From: Photobacterium gaetbulicola Gung47
GTDB taxonomy: Bacteria > Pseudomonadota > Gammaproteobacteria > Enterobacterales > Vibrionaceae
Length of the DNA: 64,000 bases
Assembly (NCBI GenBank): GCA_000940995.1
Contig: CP005973.1
Location: forward strand, 1,364,001-1,428,000
Direction of reading: 5' to 3'
In this document: one piece after another, positions 44,432 to 54,131 of the stretch
Layout: each line of letters begins with the position of its first letter
Numbering within the stretch: the stretch's first letter is position 1
The notes under the pieces: model-generated
What the model saw: only the letters and a program-made list of their open reading frames with translations
Database searches by the model: none
What the model was told of the DNA's origin: nothing
Position numbers and translations under genes: made by a program

Positions 44432-46376
44432 CTCATTATGTGTATTGCCCATGTATCTCAATAACCTTAAACAGTATTTTGGCTTCGATAGCCTGCGTCC
44501 AGGTCAAGATAAAGTGATCAGCAAGGTCGTTGATGGCCATTCAGCTGCCGCTATCTTCCCAACCGGATCTGGCAAATCACTGTGCTACCAACTTCCGGCT
44601 CTACAGCTTCCTCACCTGACGCTCGTGATCTCGCCGCTGTTGGCATTGATGAAAGACCAAATCAGTTTCCTGCACAGCAAAGGCATACAGGCCGCCTCTA
44701 TCGATTCGAGCCAGACATGGGAAGAGACTCAGCAGGTAATGCAAGGGGTGCGCTCCGGCAACATTAAGATCCTGATGATTTCAGTCGAGAGATTAAACAA
44801 TGAGCGCTTTCGTCAGTTTATCTCCCAAGTACCTATCTCATTGCTGGTGGTCGATGAAGCCCACTGTATTTCCGAGTGGGGACATAACTTCCGCCCCGAT
44901 TACCTCAAGCTCCCGCAATACCGCCAGTTGCTTAATATTCCTCAGGTCCTCTTGCTGACAGCAACAGCCACACCCGCGGTGATCAGTGATATGGGGCAAA
45001 AGTTTGGCATTAATTCAGACGATATCGTTATCACTGGCTTCTATCGCCACAATCTCGATTTGACCATTGCCCCGACGCCGGAAAATGAAAAGCAAGCGGC
45101 TTTATTCCAAACACTCAGCAGCAATCCATCACTGCCGAGCATTGTTTATGTGACCTTGCAAAAAACAGCGGAAGATTTGGCGGTTTACTTACAACAGCAA
45201 GGTATGATGGCACAGGCTTATCATGCAGGGATGGATAGCGAGCGCCGCCAGCAAATCCAAAATGACTTCATGGCAGGCAAGCACCAATGCATCATTGCGA
45301 CTATCGCTTTCGGCATGGGGATCGATAAATCTGATATCCGCCGGGTAATCCACTTTGATCTGCCTAAATCGATTGAAAACTATAGTCAGGAAATTGGCCG
45401 CGCCGGTCGTGATGGCCTGCACTCTGATTGTATTTTGCTTGGCAGCAAGTCTGGACTGAATGTATTAGAGAATTTTGTTTATGGCGACACGCCGGATCAA
45501 TCAGCGATTGAAACAGTACTTAGGCTGATCCAACAAAATGTACCTCAATGGGAGGTCGTGCAATTACGCTTATCCAAGGAAAGTAACATCCGCATGCTGC
45601 CATTGAAGACCCTGCTGGTGTACTTGGAAATGGCCGACATCATTGAGCCTCAATACACCTACTTTGCAGATTATCGCTTCAAGCTACTTGTTGATCAGCA
45701 ATTTATCATCAACCAGTTCCAGGGAGAGAGGCAGCAGTTCGTCAGCGATATATTTGCTTGCTCGCCAAAGGCACGTACCTGGCACACTGTTGACTTTGAT
45801 GCGTTGTGGCAGACCACACAAGCAGAGAGAAAGCGTGTTGTGGCCGCCATCGACTATTTCAGCGAAAAGGGCTGGGTGGCATTGGAAAGCAAGCAAATGA
45901 CCGATGTGTACCGGGTGACCAACCCCAATTTCGATATCGGTCGAGAGGCTACACGCCTCTATCAGTTGTTCAAAGCCAAGGAGCAGAGTGAAATCTCAAG
46001 GCTAGACAACATGCTTTCCTTCTTCGAAAGCGAGCAATGCCTCAGCCATAAGCTGGCCAGTTACTTTGCCGATCACCACGCCCCGCAGCAATGCGGCCAC
46101 TGCTCAGTTTGCCGGGGTAATATTGCAACACTACCTTCAGACACCCAACAGGCCGAAGTCTCCGAGAACATGCTAAAGGCTTGGTGCGACCCATTTATTG
46201 CCGCTTGCCCGACCCCACCTTCGGCAGCAGCGATCACGCGCTTCCTTTGCGGTATGACAAGTCCGCTTCATACTACAATCAAAGCCCGCCAGCTGTCTGG
46301 CTTTGGCAAAATGGAACAATACCCGTTCCAGCAAACCCTGACGCAAATTAGTCAGTGTTATCCGCACCTTACCTAA
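44415..46376 (+). CDS. RecQ-like ATP-dependent DNA helicase
   Basis: A 653-residue superfamily 2 helicase of RecQ type: Walker A PTGSGKSLCYQLP, DEAH box VVDEAHCISEWGHNFRPDY, motif VI QEIGRAGRDG, then a winged-helix region and a zinc site with cysteines in ESEQCLSHKL and CGHCSVC. It lacks a clear HRDC domain, so it is a shorter RecQ paralogue, not the main RecQ. The start is uncertain: ATG 44415 or ATG 44451 (641 residues, MYLNNLKQYFGF), the latter closer to the usual RecQ start and outside the hairpin at 44393. Confidence 0.88.
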   Translation: MIYGLPSLCVLPMYLNNLKQYFGFDSLRPGQDKVISKVVDGHSAAAIFPTGSGKSLCYQLPALQLPHLTLVISPLLALMKDQISFLHSKGIQAASIDSSQTWEETQQVMQGVRSGNIKILMISVERLNNERFRQFISQVPISLLVVDEAHCISEWGHNFRPDYLKLPQYRQLLNIPQVLLLTATATPAVISDMGQKFGINSDDIVITGFYRHNLDLTIAPTPENEKQAALFQTLSSNPSLPSIVYVTLQKTAEDLAVYLQQQGMMAQAYHAGMDSERRQQIQNDFMAGKHQCIIATIAFGMGIDKSDIRRVIHFDLPKSIENYSQEIGRAGRDGLHSDCILLGSKSGLNVLENFVYGDTPDQSAIETVLRLIQQNVPQWEVVQLRLSKESNIRMLPLKTLLVYLEMADIIEPQYTYFADYRFKLLVDQQFIINQFQGERQQFVSDIFACSPKARTWHTVDFDALWQTTQAERKRVVAAIDYFSEKGWVALESKQMTDVYRVTNPNFDIGREATRLYQLFKAKEQSEISRLDNMLSFFESEQCLSHKLASYFADHHAPQQCGHCSVCRGNIATLPSDTQQAEVSENMLKAWCDPFIAACPTPPSAAAITRFLCGMTSPLHTTIKARQLSGFGKMEQYPFQQTLTQISQCYPHLT

Positions 46377-46555
46377 CTTGACTAGGACAGCGTTAGCGAA
46401 TTATTAGAAGTTGGTACTCGCCCTACCAACTTCTCCCTATCAACTCATCCAGCCAATACACATTTGTATTATGAAAAATAACATTCCCCCATAGCGATCT
46501 TCATCACAAAGTTTTAAAATAGCCTCATAATATAAATGGAGAAAGAGTAAACGCC

Positions 46556-46855
46556 ATGACAAACGAAAGCCAAGAATACCAAACCTGCGAAGCTTGCGGT
46601 GTTTCAGCTGAGATGGGTTTCATCATCAAAGAAAATGATGATGTTGCTGACGTAAAAATCTTCGGTGGTGATAAAGCTGCGCTCGAAGCAGAGCTTGCCA
46701 ACTACCTAGCCCTTGCACAGGAAGTAAACGCCAACTTCAAGCATGAAGTTAGCCCTATGCAAGACGACAGCACAGAACTAACAGCTCGCTTCCAGTTCGA
46801 ATGCAGCGCTGAAAAGCTGATCTTCGAACTTAAAACACGCTCGCTAATGCGTTAA
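46556..46855 (+). CDS. YfcZ/YiiS family protein (DUF406)
   Basis: A 99-residue soluble protein of the small YfcZ/YiiS (DUF406) family: the CxxC segment TCEACGVS near the start, then ARFQFECSAEKLIFELKTR at the end. GGAGAAAG precedes the ATG. Function in E. coli is not known. A strong terminator follows. Confidence 0.85.
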   Translation: MTNESQEYQTCEACGVSAEMGFIIKENDDVADVKIFGGDKAALEAELANYLALAQEVNANFKHEVSPMQDDSTELTARFQFECSAEKLIFELKTRSLMR

Positions 46856-46912
46856 TAAGTCTTATCAGACGGGAAAATTGTGTAATTTTACAACATTTTT
46901 CTCAGATTCCAG

Positions 46913-46945
46913 AAAAGCCGATTCCCTTTGGGTATCGGCTTTTTT
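46913..46945 (+). terminator. Terminator of the YfcZ/YiiS-type gene
   Basis: Stem AAAAGCCGAT / ATCGGCTTTT with an inner CCC / GGG pair, followed by further T. Confidence 0.92.
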
Positions 46946-47203
46946 TCTATCCATTTGCAGCTATATTTAATAAAGCACTCAACAAGGACATAGTTACTCC
47001 GTTTGTTTGCATATATTCCCACAATACTGGTCAGATATGCTTGCAGGCGATTTTCTGTTAGCTATGAATATCAAATTGACTGCATTCGCATAACGAATTA
47101 ATAGTGGAAATTAATTTCGTTTTGTATAAAAATGACAGCATGACTATGAATCACTAAGCACATGATATTTAGCCCATATCATGGAAAGAAAAGGAAATAT
47201 TCG
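46946..47203. other. Intergenic region, no gene seen
   Basis: About 260 AT-rich bases that should hold the promoter of the small gene at 47204. No gene is supported. Confidence 0.4.
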
Positions 47204-47368
47204 ATGAACAGCAATAAAGCACGAGTGATCTCTAACTGGAAACCAACCAACGAGCGCGAATCTGCCGCATTGAAAGAATTTTTGATGCAGGAAATGGGAG
47301 TGAAGACCGCTCACCATGAAGGTGGGACAGGCAAAGTTGGCCCTGATTCCGGCCGCCTAGTTCGTTAA
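47204..47368 (+). CDS. Small basic protein, unknown function
   Basis: A 54-residue protein (MNSNKARVISNWKPTNERES...) from ATG 47204, which AAGGAA precedes. A longer reading from 47162 is less likely. No membrane helix. It ends GPDSGRLVR. I do not recognise the family, though the length, start and terminator suggest a real gene. Confidence 0.65.
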   Translation: MNSNKARVISNWKPTNERESAALKEFLMQEMGVKTAHHEGGTGKVGPDSGRLVR

Positions 47369-47451
47369 GAGCTTACTGTTAGCCCTTGGTGGCAAATACC
47401 GCTCGAACGATTATCGCAAGAACCCAAGTAACAGTTCCCCCTGTTACGACA

Positions 47452-47486
47452 ATGCAGCCAGCCCCTTTGGGGTTTGGCTGCATTTT
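47452..47486 (+). terminator. Terminator of the small gene at 47204
   Basis: Stem ATGCAGCCA / TGGCTGCAT with inner CCCC / GGGG, followed by TTTC. Confidence 0.85.
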
Positions 47487-47505
47487 CTTATCCGCTTTAC
47501 TTAAA

Positions 47506-47826
47506 CTACACCTTGTTTTCGATTCTTACCCATTTCAGGGCACCGTTAGATTCGAAGTGTTTTTCCGGCTGGCATTCCAGCAGCACGCCTTCAATGGCTA
47601 TCACGGCACCCAATGAGTAGGATCGCCCTTCATAGAAGCAAACTCGCTGAGTATTAAATGTCCCCTCAAGACTCACTTTGGGCTGTGACTTCACCGAAAT
47701 CTCTTTTGCTACCACAGCCTGGGAGTAAGGCAACATCAGCAATAAAGACAAGGTAAGTGTGAAAAGCGACGGTTTGAATAAACCTTGTTTACTCCCTGGC
47801 TTTACCAGATTCCACTTGTTCATCAT
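47506..47826 (-). CDS. DUF1496 (YnjH-like) secreted protein
   Basis: A 106-residue protein with a signal sequence (hydrophobic core about 18-38, cleaved near VVAKE) and the DUF1496 core RVCFYEGRSYSLGAVIAIEG, LLECQP. AGGAGA precedes two tandem ATG codons; either could be used. Function is unknown in E. coli YnjH too. Confidence 0.8.
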   Translation of the reverse strand: MMNKWNLVKPGSKQGLFKPSLFTLTLSLLLMLPYSQAVVAKEISVKSQPKVSLEGTFNTQRVCFYEGRSYSLGAVIAIEGVLLECQPEKHFESNGALKWVRIENKV

Positions 47827-47897
47827 CTTCTCCTTGATACCCCTGCTCTATATCATCGACCCATTTAGCGCTTTACTTAAGAAAAAAGGTATCGCAA

Positions 47898-48248
47898 TTA
47901 CTCTTTAACGGCAGCAACAACAGAAATTTCAACCAACAACGCTTCGCGTGCCATACTCGCTTCAACACAAGCACGTGCCGGCGCGTGACCTTCTGGCACC
48001 CAGTTATCCCACACTGCGTTCATTTCAGCGAAATCTTTCATATCTTTGATATAAATAGTCGCAGAAAGCATGTGCTCTTTATCACTGCCCGCTTGTTCCA
48101 GAAGTTTTTCTACTTTGTCCAGCATGGTTTGAGTTTGCTGGGTAATGCCTTGCGTCGCATCGGCACACACTTGGCCACATAGGTAAACAGTTCCGTTATG
48201 CTTAACGATACGACTCATTCGCTGACCAGTTTCTTGACGTTCAATCAC
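47898..48248 (-). CDS. RidA (YjgF/YER057c/UK114) family protein
   Basis: A 116-residue protein like E. coli YoaB: VYLCGQVCADATQGI, ATIYIKDMKDFAEMNAVWD, and the conserved tail with HAPARACVEASM and VEISVVA. RidA proteins clear reactive enamine/imine intermediates; YoaB-type members lack proof of this role. It starts with GTG at 48248, preceded by AAAGG. Confidence 0.88.
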   Translation of the reverse strand: MIERQETGQRMSRIVKHNGTVYLCGQVCADATQGITQQTQTMLDKVEKLLEQAGSDKEHMLSATIYIKDMKDFAEMNAVWDNWVPEGHAPARACVEASMAREALLVEISVVAAVKE

Positions 48249-48376
48249 AGTAATTGCCTTTTAATGTATTCGTTTCAATGTAATTCTTATCGATTACGGC
48301 TCACCGCTATATTAACAACTACATCCAGCTCAGTAAAAAGTATTTCTAACTATCATTTTGATAGCTAACGTCTTAC

Positions 48377-49054
48377 TTACAGATTTTTCAGCGCCTCTTG
48401 CCGGCTCAATGGAGATAATTGTTCTTGGTATCGTTGCACGAAAGACCTGACATAATCAGAGTCTGTTTTCGCATATTCTCGAAGCACCCAGCCAATCGCT
48501 TTTCGAATAAAAAATTCATTCTCACTCGCCAGCATTAAAATGGTCTCTTCAAGCAAGGATAAATTGGTCTCTGACTTATGCTTGAGATGAACCAACAAAG
48601 ACGCCCTGCATAACCACATATTGTCTGATTGACGCCAATTGCGGACAACCTGTTCTAATTCTCGGTGTTCCTTCACCAATGGACCAATCAAGCTAGACGC
48701 AATCTTATCGACTGTATCCCAGTGGCTTGCTTCTGTCAGCATCTCTTCGTAAACAGGAAATGCATCGATAGTACGAAAGGCTTTGTAGTATTCAGCCACA
48801 TCCAGCGCGAGGTATTGCTCTTCGCGGTTCTCCCCTGACCATAGCCAAAGCACCAATCGCTTGTACTCAATGAAAGACGTGATCTTCGTATGCTCACGAG
48901 CTTGCTTGAATATTGCCTTCCTCTCAGGTGCCTTTACCCCATAGAACGGCTGGTCGGTTTTCATATACGCTTGCATGGCTTTCGCATCATTGACATTTCC
49001 AGCTTCGGCCATTCGCTGCTGCATGAATATCACCATAGGAATAACAAGTGACAT
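48377..49054 (-). CDS. DNA alkylation repair protein (AlkD-like)
   Basis: A 225-residue all-helical protein of the AlkD-like HEAT-repeat family: FYGVKAPERKAIFK, the tryptophan-rich VLWLWSGENREEQYLALDV, and HWDTVDKIASSLIGP, then NEFFIRKAIGWVLREYAK. AlkD excises bulky and cationic alkylated bases. GGAAG precedes ATG 49054; a TTG one codon earlier is less likely. Confidence 0.88.
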   Translation of the reverse strand: MSLVIPMVIFMQQRMAEAGNVNDAKAMQAYMKTDQPFYGVKAPERKAIFKQAREHTKITSFIEYKRLVLWLWSGENREEQYLALDVAEYYKAFRTIDAFPVYEEMLTEASHWDTVDKIASSLIGPLVKEHRELEQVVRNWRQSDNMWLCRASLLVHLKHKSETNLSLLEETILMLASENEFFIRKAIGWVLREYAKTDSDYVRSFVQRYQEQLSPLSRQEALKNL

Positions 49055-49283
49055 CAATAACTTCCTTTTCTTTACTTATCATTAAAATATTTTGGCGATA
49101 TTGGAACACAGTTGCTGCCATAGTACCAATGAATTGCAAGTGAGACTTTTTCACCGTACTGATAAAGTTGACGAATGTCCGACCTCTTCCTAGGTTTATA
49201 ACAACAATAAAAAAATCCTAATACCAATGCTTATTTGCCTATTTAACTGAACACCGCTCAGCCAACAGAAGGGATACCCACCT

Positions 49284-50651
49284 ATGGTGCCAAGAGAGGT
49301 CAAAACGGCTAAAGATGCCAAGCAGATCATCGAAGAGCGCAAGCTTAGCCACGTCAAAGTCGGATTGTTCGATAACGACGGTGTAATGCGCGGCAAGTAT
49401 ATGTCCAAGGAAAAGTTCTTCTCTTCCCTAGATAATGGCTTTGCCTTTTGCGACGTGGTCCTGGGCTGGGATGTCAAAGATCAGCTCTACGACAATACCC
49501 AATACACAGGTTGGCATACAGGCTACCCCGATGCCCCAGTTCGTATCATCCCTTCCAGTTGCCGGGAGGTATTAGGTGAAAATGGCATGCTGCTGTTTAT
49601 GGCTGAATTTGCCGGAGAGGCGGAATCCGTCTGCCCAAGGGCCACGCTCCATCGAGTACTTGATAAATGCAAATCAATGGGATTGATACCAAGAGCAGCT
49701 TTCGAGTACGAGTTTTTTCTCTTCCGCGAAACGCCACATTCTGTCCGAGAAAAGGGCTTTCGCAATCTCGAGCCAATAACCCCCGACTGGTTTGGCTATT
49801 CGATGATACGCAACTCGACCTACTCCGAGCTCTATAAGTCCATCCTCGCGATGGGCGAAACCATGGACTTCCCGATTGAAGGCATCCACTCCGAAACTGG
49901 CCCCGGGGTGATAGAAGCCGCACTAGCGGTCGACTTTGCCTGTCATGCCGCGGACAAGGCCGCACTCTTTAAAACCTATATGAAAGTGCTCGCCCAGAAG
50001 AATGATTTGATGGCAACTTTCATGGCAAAGTGGAGCAATGACTACCCCGGACAGAGTGGTCATATCCACCTTTCGCTACGCGATCAAAATGGCAAAAATG
50101 CCTTTTTCGATGGCGATGCCCTCCATTCGATGAGCTCGCTTCAACGGCATTTTCTTGCAGGCCAACAGCGCCTTATGCCGGAGCTACTGTGTATGGTCGC
50201 TCCTTCTGTTAACAGCTATAGCCGAATGATTCCTGGCTTCTGGGCACCGACAGATGCCACCTGGGGCATCGAAAACCGAACAACATCTCTTAGGGTAATA
50301 ACCGGTACGGAAAAGTCGCAACGTATTGAATACCGAATCGGGGCGGCGGATGCCAACCCGTTCCTCGCCCTTGCGGCTGCACTGGGTTCTGGCCTTATTG
50401 GTATTGAACAAGGCTGGGAGCCTACGCCACCGGTGTTAGGAAATGCTTACCAACAAACCCATAGCGATACCCTTGCCTTACCACGCACGCTATGGGATGC
50501 CACTCAGCAATTCAAGCAATCAGAAGCCGCTGTTTCACTGTTCGGTCAGGCCTTCGTCGGCCATTTTGCCGCATCGCGCGAATGGGAGGACAGGGAATTT
50601 AGGAAGCACGTAACTGACTGGGAGCTCAGCCGTTACTTCGAAATTATATGA
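49284..50651 (+). CDS. Glutamine-synthetase-like gamma-glutamyl ligase (PuuA/GlnA4 type)
   Basis: A 455-residue enzyme of the GS fold: EYEFFLF, SETGPGVIEAAL, GHIHLSL and ENRTTSLRV near the end. Sequence resembles PuuA and related ligases that join glutamate to an amine with ATP, not housekeeping GlnA, which is about 470 residues with a clear adenylylation site. It is first in a tight operon: its stop overlaps the next gene's start by four bases. This implies the amine substrate is handled as a gamma-glutamyl form. Confidence 0.85.
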   Translation: MVPREVKTAKDAKQIIEERKLSHVKVGLFDNDGVMRGKYMSKEKFFSSLDNGFAFCDVVLGWDVKDQLYDNTQYTGWHTGYPDAPVRIIPSSCREVLGENGMLLFMAEFAGEAESVCPRATLHRVLDKCKSMGLIPRAAFEYEFFLFRETPHSVREKGFRNLEPITPDWFGYSMIRNSTYSELYKSILAMGETMDFPIEGIHSETGPGVIEAALAVDFACHAADKAALFKTYMKVLAQKNDLMATFMAKWSNDYPGQSGHIHLSLRDQNGKNAFFDGDALHSMSSLQRHFLAGQQRLMPELLCMVAPSVNSYSRMIPGFWAPTDATWGIENRTTSLRVITGTEKSQRIEYRIGAADANPFLALAAALGSGLIGIEQGWEPTPPVLGNAYQQTHSDTLALPRTLWDATQQFKQSEAAVSLFGQAFVGHFAASREWEDREFRKHVTDWELSRYFEII

Positions 50652-52117
50652 TGCGAGGAAAGGCCTTGAAGCATTCAGCCCAAACTGATAACCGGCAAGG
50701 AGTTACCCAAGATACGATATCTCCTGCAGACGGCAGTGTTGTCGCAACCGTTGTTATGGCAACACATGAGGACATCCAGCACTCGTTAGATAAATCAAGC
50801 AACGCGCAACAGAGGTGGAAACAAACCCCGCTAGCGCAAAGGCAGGAATATTGCCGACGGGCAATCGATGCCCTGCTCAGCCACCGGGATATGATAGCCA
50901 GCGAACTGAGCTGGATGATGGGACGGCCGATACGCCATAGCAGCAGTGAGCTAAAAGGGGTAGAGGAGCGAGCTCGCTACATGATCAAGCATTGTGAGCA
51001 AGCACTTGCCACCATCGAGCTCCCTGAAAAAACCGGATATACCCGATATATGGTCCGGGAGCCGCTCGGTACAGTAATGGTCATCTCTCCGTGGAATTAC
51101 CCCTACCTCACCGCAGTCAACGCCATTATTCCTGCATTATTGGCCGGAAACAGCGTGATCTTAAAACCGTCTTCCCATACCCCGCTCAGCGCCCAGCGGT
51201 TCCAACAGGCTTTTGATGAAGCGCAACTTCCCGCCGGGGTTTTCCAGCACCTGTTCTTAAGCCATGAGGCAACAGAATTTATTGTTAGCAGCGATCAAGT
51301 GCAGCATGTGGTATTCACTGGTTCCGTGGCGGGAGGGGCCAGCATCGAAAAGGCAGCGGCCGGCCACTTCCATGGGCTGGGTCTTGAGCTAGGCGGCAAC
51401 GACCCCGCGTATGTATGCAATGATGCCGATATAAACCAAGCCGTTGAAACCATTGTCGACGGCGCTCTCTACAATGCAGGCCAATCATGCTGCGCCATCG
51501 AGCGGGTCTATGTCGACTACCGAATCCATGACGAATTTGTCGAAAAGGTAGTCCAGCTCGTCAATCAGTACCAACTGGGTTTTCCGCTCGACAAAAACAC
51601 CACATTGGGGCCGTTGATATCGACGTCAGCCGCCGACCATGTCCGAAAGCAAATCGTCGAGGCCAAACAAAAAGGCGCCCAAGCTCATATATCGGAAGCC
51701 TGCTTTCCCAATAGCAAGCCCGGTAGCCCGTACCTTGCCCCACAAGTATTAACGGACGTAAACCACCAAATGCAGGTCATGACCGAGGAAACCTTTGGCC
51801 CGGTACTGCCTATCCAGAAAGTATTCTCTGATCAAGAAGCCATAGACCTAATGAATGATAGTGAATACGGTTTAACTGCCAGCATCTTCACCCCGGATAT
51901 GGCGCGAGCCATTAAAATTGGCGAGCAAGTTGAAACCGGTACCTTTTTCGCTAATCGCTGTGACTACCTGGATCCCGCATTGGCTTGGACAGGGATAAAA
52001 CAGTCCGGAAAAGGCTATACACTGTCTTCACTCGGGTTTGAGACGCTGACTCGTCCCAAGTCATTCCACCTCAAGCACATTAGCAATACTACCATTGCTC
52101 CCAAGGCGGCGGACTAA
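50648..52117 (+). CDS. Aldehyde dehydrogenase
   Basis: A 489-residue NAD(P)-dependent aldehyde dehydrogenase: LGTVMVISPWNYPYL, the general base in LGLELGGNDPAYV, the catalytic cysteine in NAGQSCCAIERV and TEETFGPVLPIQK. It overlaps the upstream ligase stop by four bases. In this operon it would oxidise an aldehyde derived from the gamma-glutamyl amine. A TTG a few codons inside, preceded by AGGAAAGG, is a possible alternative start. Confidence 0.92.
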   Translation: MMRGKALKHSAQTDNRQGVTQDTISPADGSVVATVVMATHEDIQHSLDKSSNAQQRWKQTPLAQRQEYCRRAIDALLSHRDMIASELSWMMGRPIRHSSSELKGVEERARYMIKHCEQALATIELPEKTGYTRYMVREPLGTVMVISPWNYPYLTAVNAIIPALLAGNSVILKPSSHTPLSAQRFQQAFDEAQLPAGVFQHLFLSHEATEFIVSSDQVQHVVFTGSVAGGASIEKAAAGHFHGLGLELGGNDPAYVCNDADINQAVETIVDGALYNAGQSCCAIERVYVDYRIHDEFVEKVVQLVNQYQLGFPLDKNTTLGPLISTSAADHVRKQIVEAKQKGAQAHISEACFPNSKPGSPYLAPQVLTDVNHQMQVMTEETFGPVLPIQKVFSDQEAIDLMNDSEYGLTASIFTPDMARAIKIGEQVETGTFFANRCDYLDPALAWTGIKQSGKGYTLSSLGFETLTRPKSFHLKHISNTTIAPKAAD

Positions 52118-52120
52118 CTC

Positions 52121-53284
52121 ATGACTCTCCTGCATTGGCACTACCCTACCGAAATCCTTGTTGGCGAAAATGCCAGTTCACAGCTGGCCACACTATGCCA
52201 ACAGCAATCTATTGAGCGCCCACTCTTTGTCACTGATCCCTCGCTAGCCGCTACCCAAGCTATTAGGGGGATTATCGCAGCGTGCCATAACGGCCATCTG
52301 GCTGTATCCGTTTTCAGCGACTTCTCGGGAAACCCGACCGGCGAGCAAGTAGAAAGCGGCATCCGGTGCTTTCTCGAAGGCCGGCATGACGCTGTTATCG
52401 CCGTTGGCGGAGGCTCATCAATCGACACCGGCAAAGCCATTGCCTTAGTGGCAAAACAGCAGCACCCCTTGTGGCAGTTTGAAGATATTGACGACAATTG
52501 GAAAAAAGCCGATCCCTCGTTTATCGCCCCAGTGATTGCTCTACCCACAACAGCAGGCACAGGTTCAGAGGTCGGCCGTGCATCGGTCATTACGGATAGC
52601 CAAAGCCACTGCAAACGGGTCATTTTCCACCCGAAGATGCTGCCCGAGCAGGTTATTTTAGACCCAACTCTGACCGTTGATCTGCCCCCGCATCTCACTG
52701 CGGCAACGGGAATGGACGCGCTATCGCATAACCTTGAAGCCTATTGCTCCCCGAGCTACCACCCGATGGCCGAAGCTATCGCGATTGAAGGCATGAGACT
52801 GATAAAGCTCTACCTCCCCATTGCCTACACTGACGGCAGCAACCTACAGGCAAGAACCCAGATGCTAATTGCTTCATCCATGGGAGCAACGGCATTCCAG
52901 AAAGGGCTTGGAGCTATGCATGCGTTAGCACATACCCTCGGGGCGCGCTACAACTTACATCACGGCTTGCTCAATGCCGTTTTGATGCCCTACGTGCTTT
53001 GTGCCAATCGGCATTACCTGCATGAAAAAATGCAGAGGCTCTCCCATTATCTCGAGTTGGACAAAGATGGCTTCGATGGCGTACTTGAGTGGACTCTAGC
53101 ATTGCGTAAGCAGCTCCGTATCCCTCACACTCTAGCTCAGCTTGGCGTGACCGCTCAGGAGCAAGCAACCATTGCTGCGCAGTCGGTAAATGATGCAGCG
53201 GCCAGTGGAAACCCGATCCACCTTAGCCAAGAGCAATATCTCGCCTTGTTTAACCATGCGCTTAACGGCACCCTCGACTTATAG
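52121..53284 (+). CDS. Iron-containing alcohol dehydrogenase
   Basis: A 387-residue group III (Fe-dependent) alcohol dehydrogenase: IAVGGGSSIDTGKAIALV, TTAGTGSEVGRASV, and metal-site histidines in ATGMDALSHNLEAYC and HALAHTLGARYNLHHG. It interconverts an alcohol and aldehyde with NAD(P). It starts three bases after the aldehyde dehydrogenase stop and nine bases before the amidotransferase, so all are one transcript. Pairing with the aldehyde dehydrogenase suggests a substrate with a hydroxyl group. Confidence 0.92.
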   Translation: MTLLHWHYPTEILVGENASSQLATLCQQQSIERPLFVTDPSLAATQAIRGIIAACHNGHLAVSVFSDFSGNPTGEQVESGIRCFLEGRHDAVIAVGGGSSIDTGKAIALVAKQQHPLWQFEDIDDNWKKADPSFIAPVIALPTTAGTGSEVGRASVITDSQSHCKRVIFHPKMLPEQVILDPTLTVDLPPHLTAATGMDALSHNLEAYCSPSYHPMAEAIAIEGMRLIKLYLPIAYTDGSNLQARTQMLIASSMGATAFQKGLGAMHALAHTLGARYNLHHGLLNAVLMPYVLCANRHYLHEKMQRLSHYLELDKDGFDGVLEWTLALRKQLRIPHTLAQLGVTAQEQATIAAQSVNDAAASGNPIHLSQEQYLALFNHALNGTLDL

Positions 53285-53292
53285 GAATCAAG

Positions 53293-54048
53293 ATGAAGCT
53301 AGGCGTATTACTGTGTGATGATGTCAGGCCCGAATTGCAGCCGAAACATGGCAACTACCCAGCAATGTTTTCCAACCTGTTTGCGGCAGTGGACCCAAGC
53401 ATCGCGTTGCAGTTTTACCGAGTTATTGACGGCCAATATCCGCAATCATTAAGTGAATGCGACGGCTACCTAACCAGTGGCAGCCGCTATAGTGTCTATG
53501 AGCAAAACCGCTGGATAAATGTCTTCCAAGGCTTTGTTCACCAACTTTATTTTCAGCATAAACCCCTGGTGGGTATCTGCTTTGGCCATCAAATGATGGC
53601 CCAAGCACTTGCAGGAGAAGTAATACAGTCTGATAGGGGATGGGGAATAGGAGCAACTCAAGTCAGCCTTGACGTCCCATTAATACAGCAACCACCTTGG
53701 TTAACCGAGCAGCCAAGCAAAATAACCCTTCTGGTAAGCCATCAAGATCAAGTCATTCGCCCACCAGAAAACAGTACAATCCTGGCAGGCAGTGATTTTT
53801 GTCCCAACAGCATGATGCTGGTCGGTGAACATTTCCTTGGCATTCAAGGCCACCCCGAATTCACCCCAGAATACCTTTTCGACTTGATAAAATTCAGAAA
53901 AAGCACCTATCCAGCACTTACTTACCAAAACGCAGTGGATTCACTAGAGCAACCAACAGACCACCTTCAAATGACACAGTGGATCATCCAATTTTTCCGT
54001 TATAGGCAACTGTTAAGCCATCAACAGATCTTCGATAATACCGAATAA
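53293..54048 (+). CDS. Class I glutamine amidotransferase-like hydrolase
   Basis: A 251-residue GATase1 domain with the nucleophile Cys in LVGICFGHQMMAQAL and the catalytic His-x-Glu in GIQGHPEFTPEY. Stand-alone members include PuuD, which hydrolyses gamma-glutamyl-GABA; in this operon it probably releases the amine product and glutamate from a gamma-glutamyl acid. AGGAA precedes ATG 53293. It could also be an amidotransferase working with an unknown synthetase. Confidence 0.85.
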   Translation: MKLGVLLCDDVRPELQPKHGNYPAMFSNLFAAVDPSIALQFYRVIDGQYPQSLSECDGYLTSGSRYSVYEQNRWINVFQGFVHQLYFQHKPLVGICFGHQMMAQALAGEVIQSDRGWGIGATQVSLDVPLIQQPPWLTEQPSKITLLVSHQDQVIRPPENSTILAGSDFCPNSMMLVGEHFLGIQGHPEFTPEYLFDLIKFRKSTYPALTYQNAVDSLEQPTDHLQMTQWIIQFFRYRQLLSHQQIFDNTE

Positions 54049-54131
54049 CTCCATCAAACTGCGCCTCTCGTCTCTGTGTCTTCAAGGCTTACAATATTTC
54101 CTACATTCAATGGACGCTCATGGAGACGACT

